Shown piece by piece: positions 46,355 through 54,550 of a stretch of 64,000 nt of DNA; position 1 is the stretch's first letter; each line of letters begins with the position of its first letter. Origin of the DNA: Casimicrobiaceae bacterium (lineage in GTDB: Bacteria; Pseudomonadota; Gammaproteobacteria; Burkholderiales; Casimicrobiaceae); NCBI GenBank assembly GCA_026646885.1, contig JAPKHK010000008.1, forward strand, positions 1 to 64,000, given 5' to 3'. Made by a program: the position numbers and the translations under genes. Below the pieces are notes generated by a model, which was given only the letters and a program-made list of their open reading frames with translations, did not search any database and had not been told where the DNA came from.

Positions 46355-47164
46355 TCACCCGGTTTGCACCGCTTTCCAGAGCATGTAGGCGGAAAGCACG
46401 AAGAGCATGTAGGCAAAAGCCTTTTTCAACTTCTTCACCGGCCAGGCATGCGCCACGCGCGCCCCCATGGGAGCAAAAAGCACGCTGGCACAGACGATGC
46501 CCAATAGCGCGGGCCAATGTACGTAACCCAGAGTATGCGACGGCAGACCATCGGCGCGCAGACCTGCGATGACGTAACCCACGGTACCGGCCACGGCAAT
46601 AGGCAGCCCGAGAGCCGCCGAGGTCGCCACCGCGTTGTGCACTTTCACATTACACCAGGCCATGAACGGGACGGAGATGAAGCCGCCGCCCGCGCCCACC
46701 ATGCTCGAAATGAAACCGATGCCGTTGCCGGCGGCGAATAGCCCCCAGCGCCCCGGTAATTGCCGGGTGGGTTTGGGCTTTTTGTCGAGCAGCATTTGCA
46801 CCGCGGAAAACGAGGCGAATAGGCCGAAGAAGCCCGCCACCCAAGGTGTCTTCATGGCGCCCACCACCTGCGGCCCGAGCACCGAGGCCAGTAGAATTCC
46901 TGGCGCGATGGCCCGGAAAACCGGCCACAACACGGCGCCATGGGCATGATGGGCGCGCACGCTAGAGATGGAGGTGAACATGATGGTGGCCATCGATGTG
47001 CCGATGGCCAAATGCACCACGTGTGCGACGGGAAAGCCTTCGCGCATGTACAGATAGGTGAGCACCGGCACGATGGTCATGCCGCCGCCGATGCCCAGTA
47101 GCCCGGCGAGAAAACCCACCACGCAGCCCAACAAAAGAAAAACCGGCAGCAGCGACCAGTCCAT
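46355..47164 (-). CDS. TauE/SafE-family membrane permease
   Basis: 269 residues, about eight membrane helices. The family repeats are visible as VVGFLAGLLGIGGGMTIVPVL and GFISSMVGAGGGFISVPFM. Members export or import sulfonates, sulfite or organic anions. Cotranscription with the malonate-decarboxylase-like gene would allow a carboxylate substrate, but that is inference. ATG 47164 is 1 nt past the EVE stop. Confidence 0.88.
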   Translation of the reverse strand: MDWSLLPVFLLLGCVVGFLAGLLGIGGGMTIVPVLTYLYMREGFPVAHVVHLAIGTSMATIMFTSISSVRAHHAHGAVLWPVFRAIAPGILLASVLGPQVVGAMKTPWVAGFFGLFASFSAVQMLLDKKPKPTRQLPGRWGLFAAGNGIGFISSMVGAGGGFISVPFMAWCNVKVHNAVATSAALGLPIAVAGTVGYVIAGLRADGLPSHTLGYVHWPALLGIVCASVLFAPMGARVAHAWPVKKLKKAFAYMLFVLSAYMLWKAVQTG

Positions 47165-47165
47165 G

Positions 47166-47624
47166 CTAGACGAGAAGTCCCATGAGGTAATCCCATTCGG
47201 CCGGCTCGACCGGCGTGATCGACAAACGATTCCCTTTCTGCAAGAGTCGCATGCCGGCAAGCGCCGCGTGCTGGCGCAGCTCGGCGAGCGGCACGAGGCG
47301 CGTCTTTTTCACCAGAGTGACTTCGACGTTTTGCCAGCGTGGATTCCTGCGGTCGGATTTGGCGTCGTAATAGGGGCTCCGGCGATCGAACTGCGTTGCG
47401 TCGGGAAAAGCTTCGCGACTCACTTTGACGACCCCGACGATGCCGGGCTCGGCGCAACTCGAGTGATAGAAAAAGGCGAGGTCCCCCACCCGCATGTCAT
47501 CGCGCATGAAATTGCGCGCCTGGTAATTGCGCACCCCGAACCAAGGCAGCGTGGCGCCTGGCGCCGCGGCGAGATCATCGATCGACACCTCGCTGGGTTC
47601 GGACTTCATCAGCCAATGGCGCAT
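47166..47624 (-). CDS. EVE-domain protein
   Basis: 152 residues, whole-length EVE domain: WLMKSEPSEVSIDDL, GVRNYQARNFMRDDMRVGDLAFFYHS and GIVGVVKV. EVE domains are PUA-like and bind modified bases in DNA or RNA in characterised cases. The start lies only 17 nt past the terminator of 6S RNA, so its transcript must begin inside or read through the 6S unit. It is followed closely by the TauE gene. Confidence 0.93.
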   Translation of the reverse strand: MRHWLMKSEPSEVSIDDLAAAPGATLPWFGVRNYQARNFMRDDMRVGDLAFFYHSSCAEPGIVGVVKVSREAFPDATQFDRRSPYYDAKSDRRNPRWQNVEVTLVKKTRLVPLAELRQHAALAGMRLLQKGNRLSITPVEPAEWDYLMGLLV

Positions 47625-47641
47625 TTCGAATCACCAAAAAA

Positions 47642-47664
47642 GAACGCGGCATAAAGCCGCGTTC
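47642..47664 (-). terminator. Rho-independent terminator of the 6S RNA unit
   Basis: A perfect 9-bp stem, GAACGCGGC / GCCGCGTTC, with a 5-nt loop is followed on the minus strand by a run of T residues (plus-strand A tract 47635-47641). This is the clearest intrinsic terminator in the window. Confidence 0.9.
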
Positions 47665-47667
47665 CGT

Positions 47668-47858
47668 GTTGCGAGTCCCCCGCCGGAGAGGTGTGGCCCT
47701 CATCTTGAACCGAAGGTTCAAGGCGGTCGCCTGCCCGATCCATTAGGCGCTTCCGACGAGGGACGCGCACACCGGAATCGTCATTGGCCCGGCAACCTGG
47801 GCATACGATATTGGTTCGAAGAGTATCTGGCCAAGCACCAACACCGCAGGGGACAACC
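47668..47858 (-). ncRNA. ssrS: 6S RNA
   Basis: About 190 nt between zapA and its terminator. The ends can pair: GUCCCCUGC (47854-47846) with GCGGGGGAC (47683-47675). Near the 3' side CCUUGAACC...GGUUCAAG forms the hairpin also found in Escherichia coli 6S RNA, and GUCGGAAGCGCCU resembles its central region. 6S RNA binds sigma-70 RNA polymerase and dampens transcription in stationary phase. Location directly after zapA is conserved in proteobacteria. The exact 5' end is uncertain by 10 nt or so. Confidence 0.88.
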
Positions 47859-47876
47859 GGCGCAGGCTAAGCCAGG

Positions 47877-48197
47877 TCAGAAGAGCTTTTCCTGGCCCGC
47901 CATCGATGCCTCGATAGCGTCCTGCATGGCATCGATTCTACGCCGAAATTCAGTGCTGTCAAAGTTGGTGACATCGCTATCGCTGCGCCCTTTGAGCAGT
48001 TCGTTGGCGAGGTTGAGCGCAGTCAGCACCGCCACCCTTTCAGCCGTCGAAGCCCTGCTCCCATCACGCACCTCGCGCATGCGCGCTTGCAGCAATTCCA
48101 CCGCGGCAAGCAAGTCTTCTCGCTCGTTCTCGGCGCAGCCAACGCGATATTCGCGCCCCAGGAGATTGACCGTCAGCGTGACAGGAGAGGCACTCAC
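47877..48197 (-). CDS. zapA: ZapA cell-division protein
   Basis: 106 residues from GTG 48197. N-terminal VTLTVNLLGREYRVGCAENER and LLAAVELLQARMREV followed by a C-terminal coiled coil. ZapA bundles FtsZ filaments at midcell. The start overlaps the upstream gene stop by GTGA. It lies about 20 nt before 6S RNA. Confidence 0.94.
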   Translation of the reverse strand: MSASPVTLTVNLLGREYRVGCAENEREDLLAAVELLQARMREVRDGSRASTAERVAVLTALNLANELLKGRSDSDVTNFDSTEFRRRIDAMQDAIEASMAGQEKLF

Positions 48198-48394
48198 GCG
48201 TTTTCCTCCGGCAGGTTTTCGAGCAGCGTATCAAGGCGTTGCGCGGCTTCGTTCATGCGTAGGGTAATTCGGTCATGTTCCTTGCGCAGGCTGTTGAGCT
48301 GGGCGCGCAGATCGGCATTCTCCGCACGCAGCTGCGCGTAATGCCGAAGCAAATCTTCGAGTTTGCGTTCCAGCGCCCCCAGTTCCGCGTCCAT
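48194..48394 (-). CDS. Small coiled-coil protein upstream of zapA, ZapB-like
   Basis: 66 residues from ATG 48394, nearly all coiled coil (LERKLEDLLRHYAQLRAEN and continuing leucine heptads to the end). This matches the TIGR02449-type protein that accompanies zapA in many beta- and gammaproteobacteria and is thought to act like ZapB. A frame from 48433 would add 13 non-coiled residues. Translationally coupled to zapA. Confidence 0.8.
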   Translation of the reverse strand: MDAELGALERKLEDLLRHYAQLRAENADLRAQLNSLRKEHDRITLRMNEAAQRLDTLLENLPEENA

Positions 48395-48504
48395 GCGGCA
48401 ACTATAGGGGCAGAAATCTCGATCCGTCAACAAATAAGCTAGCGAAGCCGAGAAACCGCTTGAACTCCTTGCGCGGCCAGATCGAGGCCGCGTGGCGCCC
48501 TGCT

Positions 48505-49080
48505 TCAGCCTGTGGCCAGGTCCTGATAGCGCACGTCGATGATTTCCAGTTCCTCGTCGCCCCCAGGGGTACGGAATACCACAAACTCGCCTACCCGAGC
48601 CTTCATCAGCGCCCGGGCCATCGGCGACACCCAGCTGATATAGCCCTTGGCCGCGTCGGTTTCATCCAATCCGACGATGGCGACGGTTCGCTCACGGCCC
48701 TGGCGGTCCGCGACGGTCACGGTTGCACCGAAAAAAACCTGATCGGCGTTTTCCGCCTGGGCGCGGGTCAGGGGATCGACCACTTCGGCAATATCCAGCC
48801 GCTTGACCAGGTGGCGGATGCGCCGGTCGATCTCGCGGAGACGCTTCTTGCCGTAGATGTAGTCGCCGTTTTCCGATCGATCACCGTTGCCTGCCGCCCA
48901 AGCCACCACGCTGACCACCTCGGGGCGCTCCTTTTCCACAAGCTGGGCAAGTTCGGCCTTGAGGCGCGAAAACCCCCCCGGAGTGAGGTAGTTCTTGCTA
49001 CCTGCTGGCAGTGGCGGCAAGTCCGCCGCATCGTCGTCCTCGGGTGGGGCGACGGTTTCGCGGGTGAAGGCCTTGTTCAT
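48505..49080 (-). CDS. greB: Transcription elongation factor GreB
   Basis: 191 residues. The N-terminal coiled-coil finger contains the acidic tip NGDRSENGDYIYGKKRLREIDRRI, whose two-acid DxxxE arrangement stimulates RNA polymerase cleavage. The C-terminal FKBP-like domain includes ISWVSPMARALMKARVGEFV. The length and the basic finger favour GreB over GreA. ATG 49080 was preferred to TTG 49104. The N-terminal 35 residues are an acidic linker. It lies 24 nt after the B12-binding gene. Confidence 0.93.
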   Translation of the reverse strand: MNKAFTRETVAPPEDDDAADLPPLPAGSKNYLTPGGFSRLKAELAQLVEKERPEVVSVVAWAAGNGDRSENGDYIYGKKRLREIDRRIRHLVKRLDIAEVVDPLTRAQAENADQVFFGATVTVADRQGRERTVAIVGLDETDAAKGYISWVSPMARALMKARVGEFVVFRTPGGDEELEIIDVRYQDLATG

Positions 49081-49104
49081 GGCGGATGACACGGAATTGG
49101 CCAA

Positions 49105-50013
49105 TCATTTTAGCGCTTTGCCGCGCTCTTGTTCGAGAGCGGCGCACAACCCGGCGAGGCCCTCGATGAAACGGGGACTATGGCGATTCAAGAGATCGGC
49201 GTCCACCAAGAGCAGCGCATCTTGCCGCGCGGCCCGCAACTGCGGCCAGCGCCTCCAAAATTCCAGCCAGGCGGGCCGTTGCCTGCCCTCGGCGGCCGCG
49301 ACGATGACATCCGGGTCGCGGCGCAAGACGGTTTCGATTTCGATCACTGCGGCTAGTGCCTGCAAATCGGCAAACACATTGCGCGCCCCGCATAGCCGAA
49401 GAGCGCTGCTCAGCAGATGCGAGCCGCCCAGGGTGTAGAGCGGTTGCCCCCAGACCTGGTAGAAGACGGACAAGGTTGCCTTTCCGCGGTAGCGCAACTC
49501 GAGTTCGCGCAGGCGCGCGCGCAACTCCCGCCCCCGCGACTGCGCAAGCGGCGCCGCCGTCAACTCTCCCAAGCGCTCTATGGTGCTGGCGATGCCAGCA
49601 GGCTCCCGGATATCACTCAGATACACCGTGAGTCCCAGCGCCCGCAGGCGCGCCAAGTGTTGCGGCGCGTTGCCGCCCGCCCAGCCGAGAACGAGGTCGG
49701 GCCGCAGCGCGAGGATGCGCTCGAAGTCCAGACCGTGCGCATCTCCCACGCGCGGCAGCCTTTGGGCCGCTTGCGGAAAATCGCTGTGCTCGGCCACACC
49801 AACCAGCCGCTCGCCGGCACCAGCGGCGAACATGATTTCGGCCAGATCGGGAGCCAAGCTCACCACGCGCTGCGCCGGTCGCGCCAGGCGTAGTGTCTGG
49901 CCCGCGTCATCGACCACCACGAGATCGGCGGCGCCAGCCGCAGAAGCCGCCAATGCGGCCGCCGCGAGCAGCGGCATGGCGCGCTGGAGCATGTGACTGC
50001 ACCAACCTGGCAT
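49105..50013 (-). CDS. Periplasmic cobalamin-binding protein, BtuF-like
   Basis: 302 residues. N-terminal signal peptide (core MPLLAAAALAASAAGA). The periplasmic-binding fold of the TroA/BtuF type has RVVSLAPDLAEIMFAAGAGERLVG, GLDFERILALRPDLVLGW and QALAAVIEIETVLRRDPDVI. The start ATG shares its A with the btuB stop (TGATG). Position behind btuB and the B12 riboswitch supports cobalamin as ligand, though iron-chelate binding proteins look alike. No btuC/btuD permease genes lie in this window. Confidence 0.85.
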   Translation of the reverse strand: MPGWCSHMLQRAMPLLAAAALAASAAGAADLVVVDDAGQTLRLARPAQRVVSLAPDLAEIMFAAGAGERLVGVAEHSDFPQAAQRLPRVGDAHGLDFERILALRPDLVLGWAGGNAPQHLARLRALGLTVYLSDIREPAGIASTIERLGELTAAPLAQSRGRELRARLRELELRYRGKATLSVFYQVWGQPLYTLGGSHLLSSALRLCGARNVFADLQALAAVIEIETVLRRDPDVIVAAAEGRQRPAWLEFWRRWPQLRAARQDALLLVDADLLNRHSPRFIEGLAGLCAALEQERGKALK

Positions 50014-51845
50014 CACGACGAACGGTACTGCACAGCCAGAAAGAAGTGACGCCCGGCGGTGGCGTAATCCTTGGCCAGTTCGTAATCCCGGTCGAGCGCG
50101 TTGTTCAACCTTGCCAACAGACGCCAGCGTTTGCCCAATTTATAACTCGCCGACAAATTGAGCAGGCCGTAGCCCGCCATGGAACGACGATTGGCGGTGT
50201 CTTCGAAGCGCGGGCCAGAGGCGAGCCACTGTGCACCCCAGCGCCACGGCCCCCGTTGCTGAGTGATGCTGATGCCGCCATGCTGCCGCGCCCGCCTGGG
50301 CAGCCAGAGCCCCGAATCCGCGTCTTCGGCCCGCTGCAAGTCGAGATGCGCCGCCAGGCGTGTCTGTTCTCCCTGCCAGGCGCCGCGCAGGCCAAGGCCG
50401 CTTAGCGTGGCGCGGGCGACATTGAACGGCGCGCAGTTGAAATCGAGATCACATTGAACCACGATAAGGTCCTCGACACGGTTGCGGTAGGCCAGCGCCT
50501 TGGCCTCCCAAGCGCCCGACGCAAAGCCGAGGCCCACTTCGACATTGCGCCCAACCTCCGGACGCAGCTGCGGATTGCCGAAACCGGGATAGTAGAGGTC
50601 ATTGAAACCAGGCGCCTTGAACGCTGTCCCTGCGCCCGCGCTCAGGCGCCAGGCCGGAGTGAACCGCCAAGCGTAGCTCAGACTGCCCGTGCCCTCGCCG
50701 CCGTACTGCGAACTGTCGTCGTGGCGCAAGCCCGCCTGCACCCCGTGGCTGCCTGCTTGCAGCCGGTAGGTCATGGTCAGCGAATCGGTGTCGCGCCGAT
50801 CCAGCGCGTAGCCGCTGTTCGAATCGACTCGCTCCTCGCGCCGCTCCAGGGCCACTTGCAACTCGCCCAGCGGCAGCCGCAAGTCGTTTTGCCACAGATA
50901 CGCTTGCTGGCGCGTGCGCACCCGGAATCGCCCCCAGGCCGACTCGGTGGTGCTGTCGTCCTGGCTCTGGGCGACGCGCAGCAGTTGGCGCCAATTGGTG
51001 GCAAACGTACCGCGCAAATCGACGGCGGTGCCTTGCAGCACGCTGCGCGTGCGGTCATCGAAGTTCAATCCCGCGTCGAACTGACTCTGCAGCCGGCTCT
51101 GCCAGGCACGCGCGGCAAGCTCGTACGCCGCGCCGAAGCGGTAGGCGAGTTGACCGCTGGCTTGCTCGCGCCGGTAACCATCCCGGTCCGGATTGTAGTT
51201 GTAGTTGCCGGGGGCGCGGATGGCCGAAAACCCGTCCTCTTCCTCGCGGCCTAGCGCGAGGGAATAGCTCCAAGCACCGGTGCTACCGCTCACGCTACCC
51301 TGCACCTCGCGACGACGCTCGTCACCCGCCGCGAAGCGGACTTGCCCCTGCGTGGTCGCATCGCCGCGCCGGGTGAAGAGTTGGATCACGCCACCCAGGG
51401 CATCGGCACCGTAGAGGCTGCTTGCGGGTCCGCGCAGGATTTCGATGCGCTCGATCCCCGCCAGCGGCAAGGCTTCGAGCGCAGTCGCGCCCAGCGTCGA
51501 GGAATCGACTCGCACCCCGTCGACCAGCACCAGCGTGTGCCCGGCGTTGGCGCCGCGCAGAAAAATCCCTGAGGCGGTTCCCGGCCCGCCATTGTTGGTG
51601 ATCTCGACGCCAGCTTGGCCGCGCAGCAGATCGGCCAAGCTGGCCGCCCCGGAGAGCTCGATATCCTCGCGCTCGAGCACGCTGAGGTCGGCCAAGACCT
51701 CTTCGTGAGGCTGCGGCCCCCGCGCCGCGGTGACGACCATTGTGCCGACCTTCGGCGGCGCTTCTTCGGCCAGGGCCGAAGAAGCGAGCAATAGGGCAGC
51801 CAGCGGGCCCAGGACTAGCAACTTCCTTGAGATTGTTTTGTTCAC
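50013..51845 (-). CDS. btuB: TonB-dependent vitamin B12 outer-membrane receptor
   Basis: 610 residues from GTG 51845. Signal peptide core LLVLGPLAALLLASSALA. A TonB-box-like TMVVTAAR precedes the plug domain (about 40-150: LADLLRGQAGVEITNNGG, FLRGANAGHTLVLVDGVRV, IERIEILRGPASSLYGADALGGV). The 22-strand barrel ends in a terminal aromatic YRSS-type end. The start is placed at the codon just before the signal peptide; longer frames run back into the riboswitch. Regulation by the cobalamin riboswitch upstream marks it as BtuB. Confidence 0.94.
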   Translation of the reverse strand: MNKTISRKLLVLGPLAALLLASSALAEEAPPKVGTMVVTAARGPQPHEEVLADLSVLEREDIELSGAASLADLLRGQAGVEITNNGGPGTASGIFLRGANAGHTLVLVDGVRVDSSTLGATALEALPLAGIERIEILRGPASSLYGADALGGVIQLFTRRGDATTQGQVRFAAGDERRREVQGSVSGSTGAWSYSLALGREEEDGFSAIRAPGNYNYNPDRDGYRREQASGQLAYRFGAAYELAARAWQSRLQSQFDAGLNFDDRTRSVLQGTAVDLRGTFATNWRQLLRVAQSQDDSTTESAWGRFRVRTRQQAYLWQNDLRLPLGELQVALERREERVDSNSGYALDRRDTDSLTMTYRLQAGSHGVQAGLRHDDSSQYGGEGTGSLSYAWRFTPAWRLSAGAGTAFKAPGFNDLYYPGFGNPQLRPEVGRNVEVGLGFASGAWEAKALAYRNRVEDLIVVQCDLDFNCAPFNVARATLSGLGLRGAWQGEQTRLAAHLDLQRAEDADSGLWLPRRARQHGGISITQQRGPWRWGAQWLASGPRFEDTANRRSMAGYGLLNLSASYKLGKRWRLLARLNNALDRDYELAKDYATAGRHFFLAVQYRSS

Positions 51846-52002
51846 GACCAGACTCCGATCCTCCGCGCATCCCCGCGCGGGATTAGTGGAAAGGAACGAA
51901 GACGGGTTCTGAACGTGGGACGAAGGCGCAAAAACCTGCGCCTGGATTTCGCCAACCCGCGACCGTTCCAGGAAAATCGCCGCGCACTTCACGCGCTTCG
52001 GC

Positions 52003-52190
52003 GTCTTGCGGGCCGGTCTCCGGGCTGCGGAGCGATTCTGCCGCGCCGCCTTCCCGCGCATTGCTGCGCAGTGGCGTCTGGCGTGGCTGTTTCTCCGTTA
52101 CCGTTGCGGGGGCAGCACAGGCCTCTCACCTGTTTCCCGTTTCACCCGTGCGCCAAGGGGCGGCGGCACGAGCACCTGCAAGTCGCCAAT
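52003..52190 (-). promoter_or_regulatory. Cobalamin riboswitch
   Basis: On the minus strand the elements come in the canonical order: GGTGAAACGGGAA (near 52146-52134), GAGGCCTGTGCTGCCCCCGC and AACGGT (about 52123-52100), GCCACTG (about 52074-52068), and the B12 box AGCCCGGAGACCGGCC (52026-52011). A GC-rich hairpin-prone stretch follows, 51870-51900, near the btuB start, where ligand binding could hide the ribosome site. It controls btuB and probably the downstream btuF-like gene. Confidence 0.95.
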
Positions 52191-52237
52191 TCTAGCATCG
52201 TTTGCGCGGCCTCCCGGCTTTTTGTTATCGTTGCCCG

Positions 52238-53332
52238 ATGCCTCCGGACCGAATCGACTTCTCCGCGCTGCGCCGCGCCCTGGTCATCAAACTGCGGCAC
52301 CACGGCGACGTGCTGCTCACCTCCCCGGTGTTTACCGTGCTCAAGGCCTATGCGCCGCAGATCGAGATCGACGCTCTGGTCTATGCCGACACGGCGCCGC
52401 TGCTGCGGCACCACCCAGCGATCAATGAGGTGCTGGGCATCGATCGCCAATGGAAACACGCTGGCCCGATCGGCCAGGCTCGCGCGGAGTGGCGGCTCTT
52501 GTCGCGTCTGCGCGCCGCGGGCTACGATCTCATCATCCATCTCACCGAGCATCCACGCGGCGCCTGGCTCACACGACTCTTGCGACCACGCTTTTCGGTG
52601 GCATGCCAACAAGGCGATCGTTCCGGCTGGTGGGCGGGTAGCTTCACTCACCTCTACCGTCTGCCCAAAAGCACTCCTCGGCACACGGTCGAGGCGCATC
52701 TCGACGCACTGCGCCGCCTGGGCATTTATCCGCGCTCCGAAGACAAGCGCCTGGTACTGCGACCTAGCGCCCTGGCCGAGCAGCGCGCGGCTCGGGCACT
52801 GGCTGCGGCTGGGCTGACCGAGCGCCCCTTCTTGCACGTGCATCCGGGCTCGCGCTGGCTATTCAAATGCTGGCCGATCGAGAACTTCGCCTCGCTTTTG
52901 CAGAGCCTTTCCGCCAGTGGCTGGGCACTGGTCGTTACGGCCGCACCCGACCCGCGCGAGGCGGCACTGATCGAAGCCCTGCGCGTCCTAGTCGGCACCG
53001 CCGCACATTTCGATCTTGCCGGCCGCTTGCAACTCGACGAGCTTGCGGCCCTCACCCAGCGCGCCCGGCTCTTCGTCGGCGTCGATTCCGCCCCCATGCA
53101 CATCGCTGCCGCGGTGGGTACGCCCACGGTGGCGCTGTTCGGACCCAGTCGCGAACTCGAATGGGGGCCCTGGATGGTGGACCATCGCGTCCTCGCTTCC
53201 CGCCAGCACCCTTGCCGCCCCTGCGCACTCGACGGTTGCGGTGGCGGCAAGCGCGCCGAATGTCTGGATGCGATCACGGTCGAGGAAGTGCGCGCCGCCG
53301 TGAACGAGTTGCTGGGCGCAAGCGCGAGCTGA
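52238..53332 (+). CDS. GT9-family heptosyltransferase (RfaQ/WaaQ-like)
   Basis: 364 residues. GT-B fold of family GT9: N-terminal ALVIKLRHHGDVLLTSPVF and C-terminal FLHVHPGSRWLFKCWP, FVGVDSAPMHIAAAVGTPTVALFG. The HPGSRWLFKCW block is characteristic of the RfaQ/heptosyltransferase III branch. It transfers a heptose to the LPS inner core in the cytoplasm. ATG 52238 is preferred to an upstream in-frame start at 52202. It is divergent from the riboswitch by fewer than 50 nt. It is first of four LPS genes. Confidence 0.9.
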   Translation: MPPDRIDFSALRRALVIKLRHHGDVLLTSPVFTVLKAYAPQIEIDALVYADTAPLLRHHPAINEVLGIDRQWKHAGPIGQARAEWRLLSRLRAAGYDLIIHLTEHPRGAWLTRLLRPRFSVACQQGDRSGWWAGSFTHLYRLPKSTPRHTVEAHLDALRRLGIYPRSEDKRLVLRPSALAEQRAARALAAAGLTERPFLHVHPGSRWLFKCWPIENFASLLQSLSASGWALVVTAAPDPREAALIEALRVLVGTAAHFDLAGRLQLDELAALTQRARLFVGVDSAPMHIAAAVGTPTVALFGPSRELEWGPWMVDHRVLASRQHPCRPCALDGCGGGKRAECLDAITVEEVRAAVNELLGASAS

Positions 53333-54510
53333 TGGCGCCCACCCTCGCCCTGGTGCGGCAACGCTATACCGCGTTTGGCGGCGCCGAGCGCTTCCTCGCG
53401 GCGACTCTGGAAACTCTCGCGCGAGAAGGCGTCGCGCTGCGCCTCTATACCCGCGCTTGGCCCACGCAGCCGCTACCCTTCGAAGTCACCCGCCTCGACC
53501 CGCCCTACTTGGGGAGCCTCTGGCGCGATTGGTCCTTTGCTCGCGCCCTGCATCTTGCGCTGCAGCGCGATCGCCCGGCGCTGGTGCAGAGTCACGAGCG
53601 TATCCCCGGCTGCGCCATCTACCGCGCCGGCGACGGCGTTCATGCCACCTGGCTGGAACAGCGCCAGCGCGGCATGAACACGGTGAAGCGTCTGGCTATC
53701 GCCATCAACCCCTACCATCGCTACGTCCTCGCCGCGGAAGCGGCGCTGTTTTCCGACCCCCGTCTGCGGGCGGTGATCTGCAATTCGCGAATGGTCTTGG
53801 AGGACATCGCCCGCCGCTTTCCCGTGCCACGCCAGCGCTTGCATCTGATTTACAACGCCGTCGACAGCGCGCGTTATTCACCCGCGCTGCGCGCGCTGGG
53901 CGAGCCTCTGCGCCGCGGCCTCGGGCTTGGGAGCGAGGCCGTCGTCTGCCTCCTGCTGGGCTCGGGTTACGCCCGCAAAGGGCTGGCGGCAGCGATCGAG
54001 GCGCTGGCCGGTCTCGAGGCTCGCTTTCATTTGCTGGTCGTGGGCCGTGAGCGACACCTGACTCCCTGGAAGGCGCTGGCGGCAAGACTGGGGGTGGCCG
54101 ATAGGGTGTTCTTCCAGGGCGGCTTGGAAGATCCGCGGCCAGCTCTAGGTGCCGCCGACGCCCTGGTGCTGCCGACCCTCTACGACCCCTGCCCCAATGC
54201 CGTGCTGGAGGCCATGGCCTGTGGTTTGCCAGTAGTCACTAGCAGACAATGCGGCGCCGCGGAACTCTTGCAGGAACATGGCGGCGGGCTCGTTGCCGAT
54301 GCGCGCGATGTGCCGGCGTTGCGCGCCGCACTCGCCAGCCTGGGCGATGCCGACCGACGCGCGGCGTTGGGCCGCCAAGCGCGCGCAGCGGTACAGCCCC
54401 TCAATGCCGCGACTATGGGCGCGCAGCTTCTCGCGCTCTACCATCGCTTGCTCGACGAAGATGACCGGAACGACCCGCCGACGGGGCATAATCCTGGGAA
54501 ATTCAGTTGA
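53332..54510 (+). CDS. GT4-family glycosyltransferase, LPS core
   Basis: 392 residues, coupled to the previous gene (TGATG). N-terminal RQRYTAFGGAERFLAATLETLAREG and C-terminal GT4 signature LPTLYDPCPNAVLEAMACGLPVVTS, with QGGLEDPRPALGAADALVLP before it. The overall pattern is like WaaG-type core glycosyltransferases. Sugar donor not identifiable. Its end lies 40 nt before msbA. Confidence 0.9.
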   Translation: MAPTLALVRQRYTAFGGAERFLAATLETLAREGVALRLYTRAWPTQPLPFEVTRLDPPYLGSLWRDWSFARALHLALQRDRPALVQSHERIPGCAIYRAGDGVHATWLEQRQRGMNTVKRLAIAINPYHRYVLAAEAALFSDPRLRAVICNSRMVLEDIARRFPVPRQRLHLIYNAVDSARYSPALRALGEPLRRGLGLGSEAVVCLLLGSGYARKGLAAAIEALAGLEARFHLLVVGRERHLTPWKALAARLGVADRVFFQGGLEDPRPALGAADALVLPTLYDPCPNAVLEAMACGLPVVTSRQCGAAELLQEHGGGLVADARDVPALRAALASLGDADRRAALGRQARAAVQPLNAATMGAQLLALYHRLLDEDDRNDPPTGHNPGKFS

Positions 54511-54550
54511 CCTCCTGCCCATTCCCGTCCCAACTGACGCCGACCGCCTC

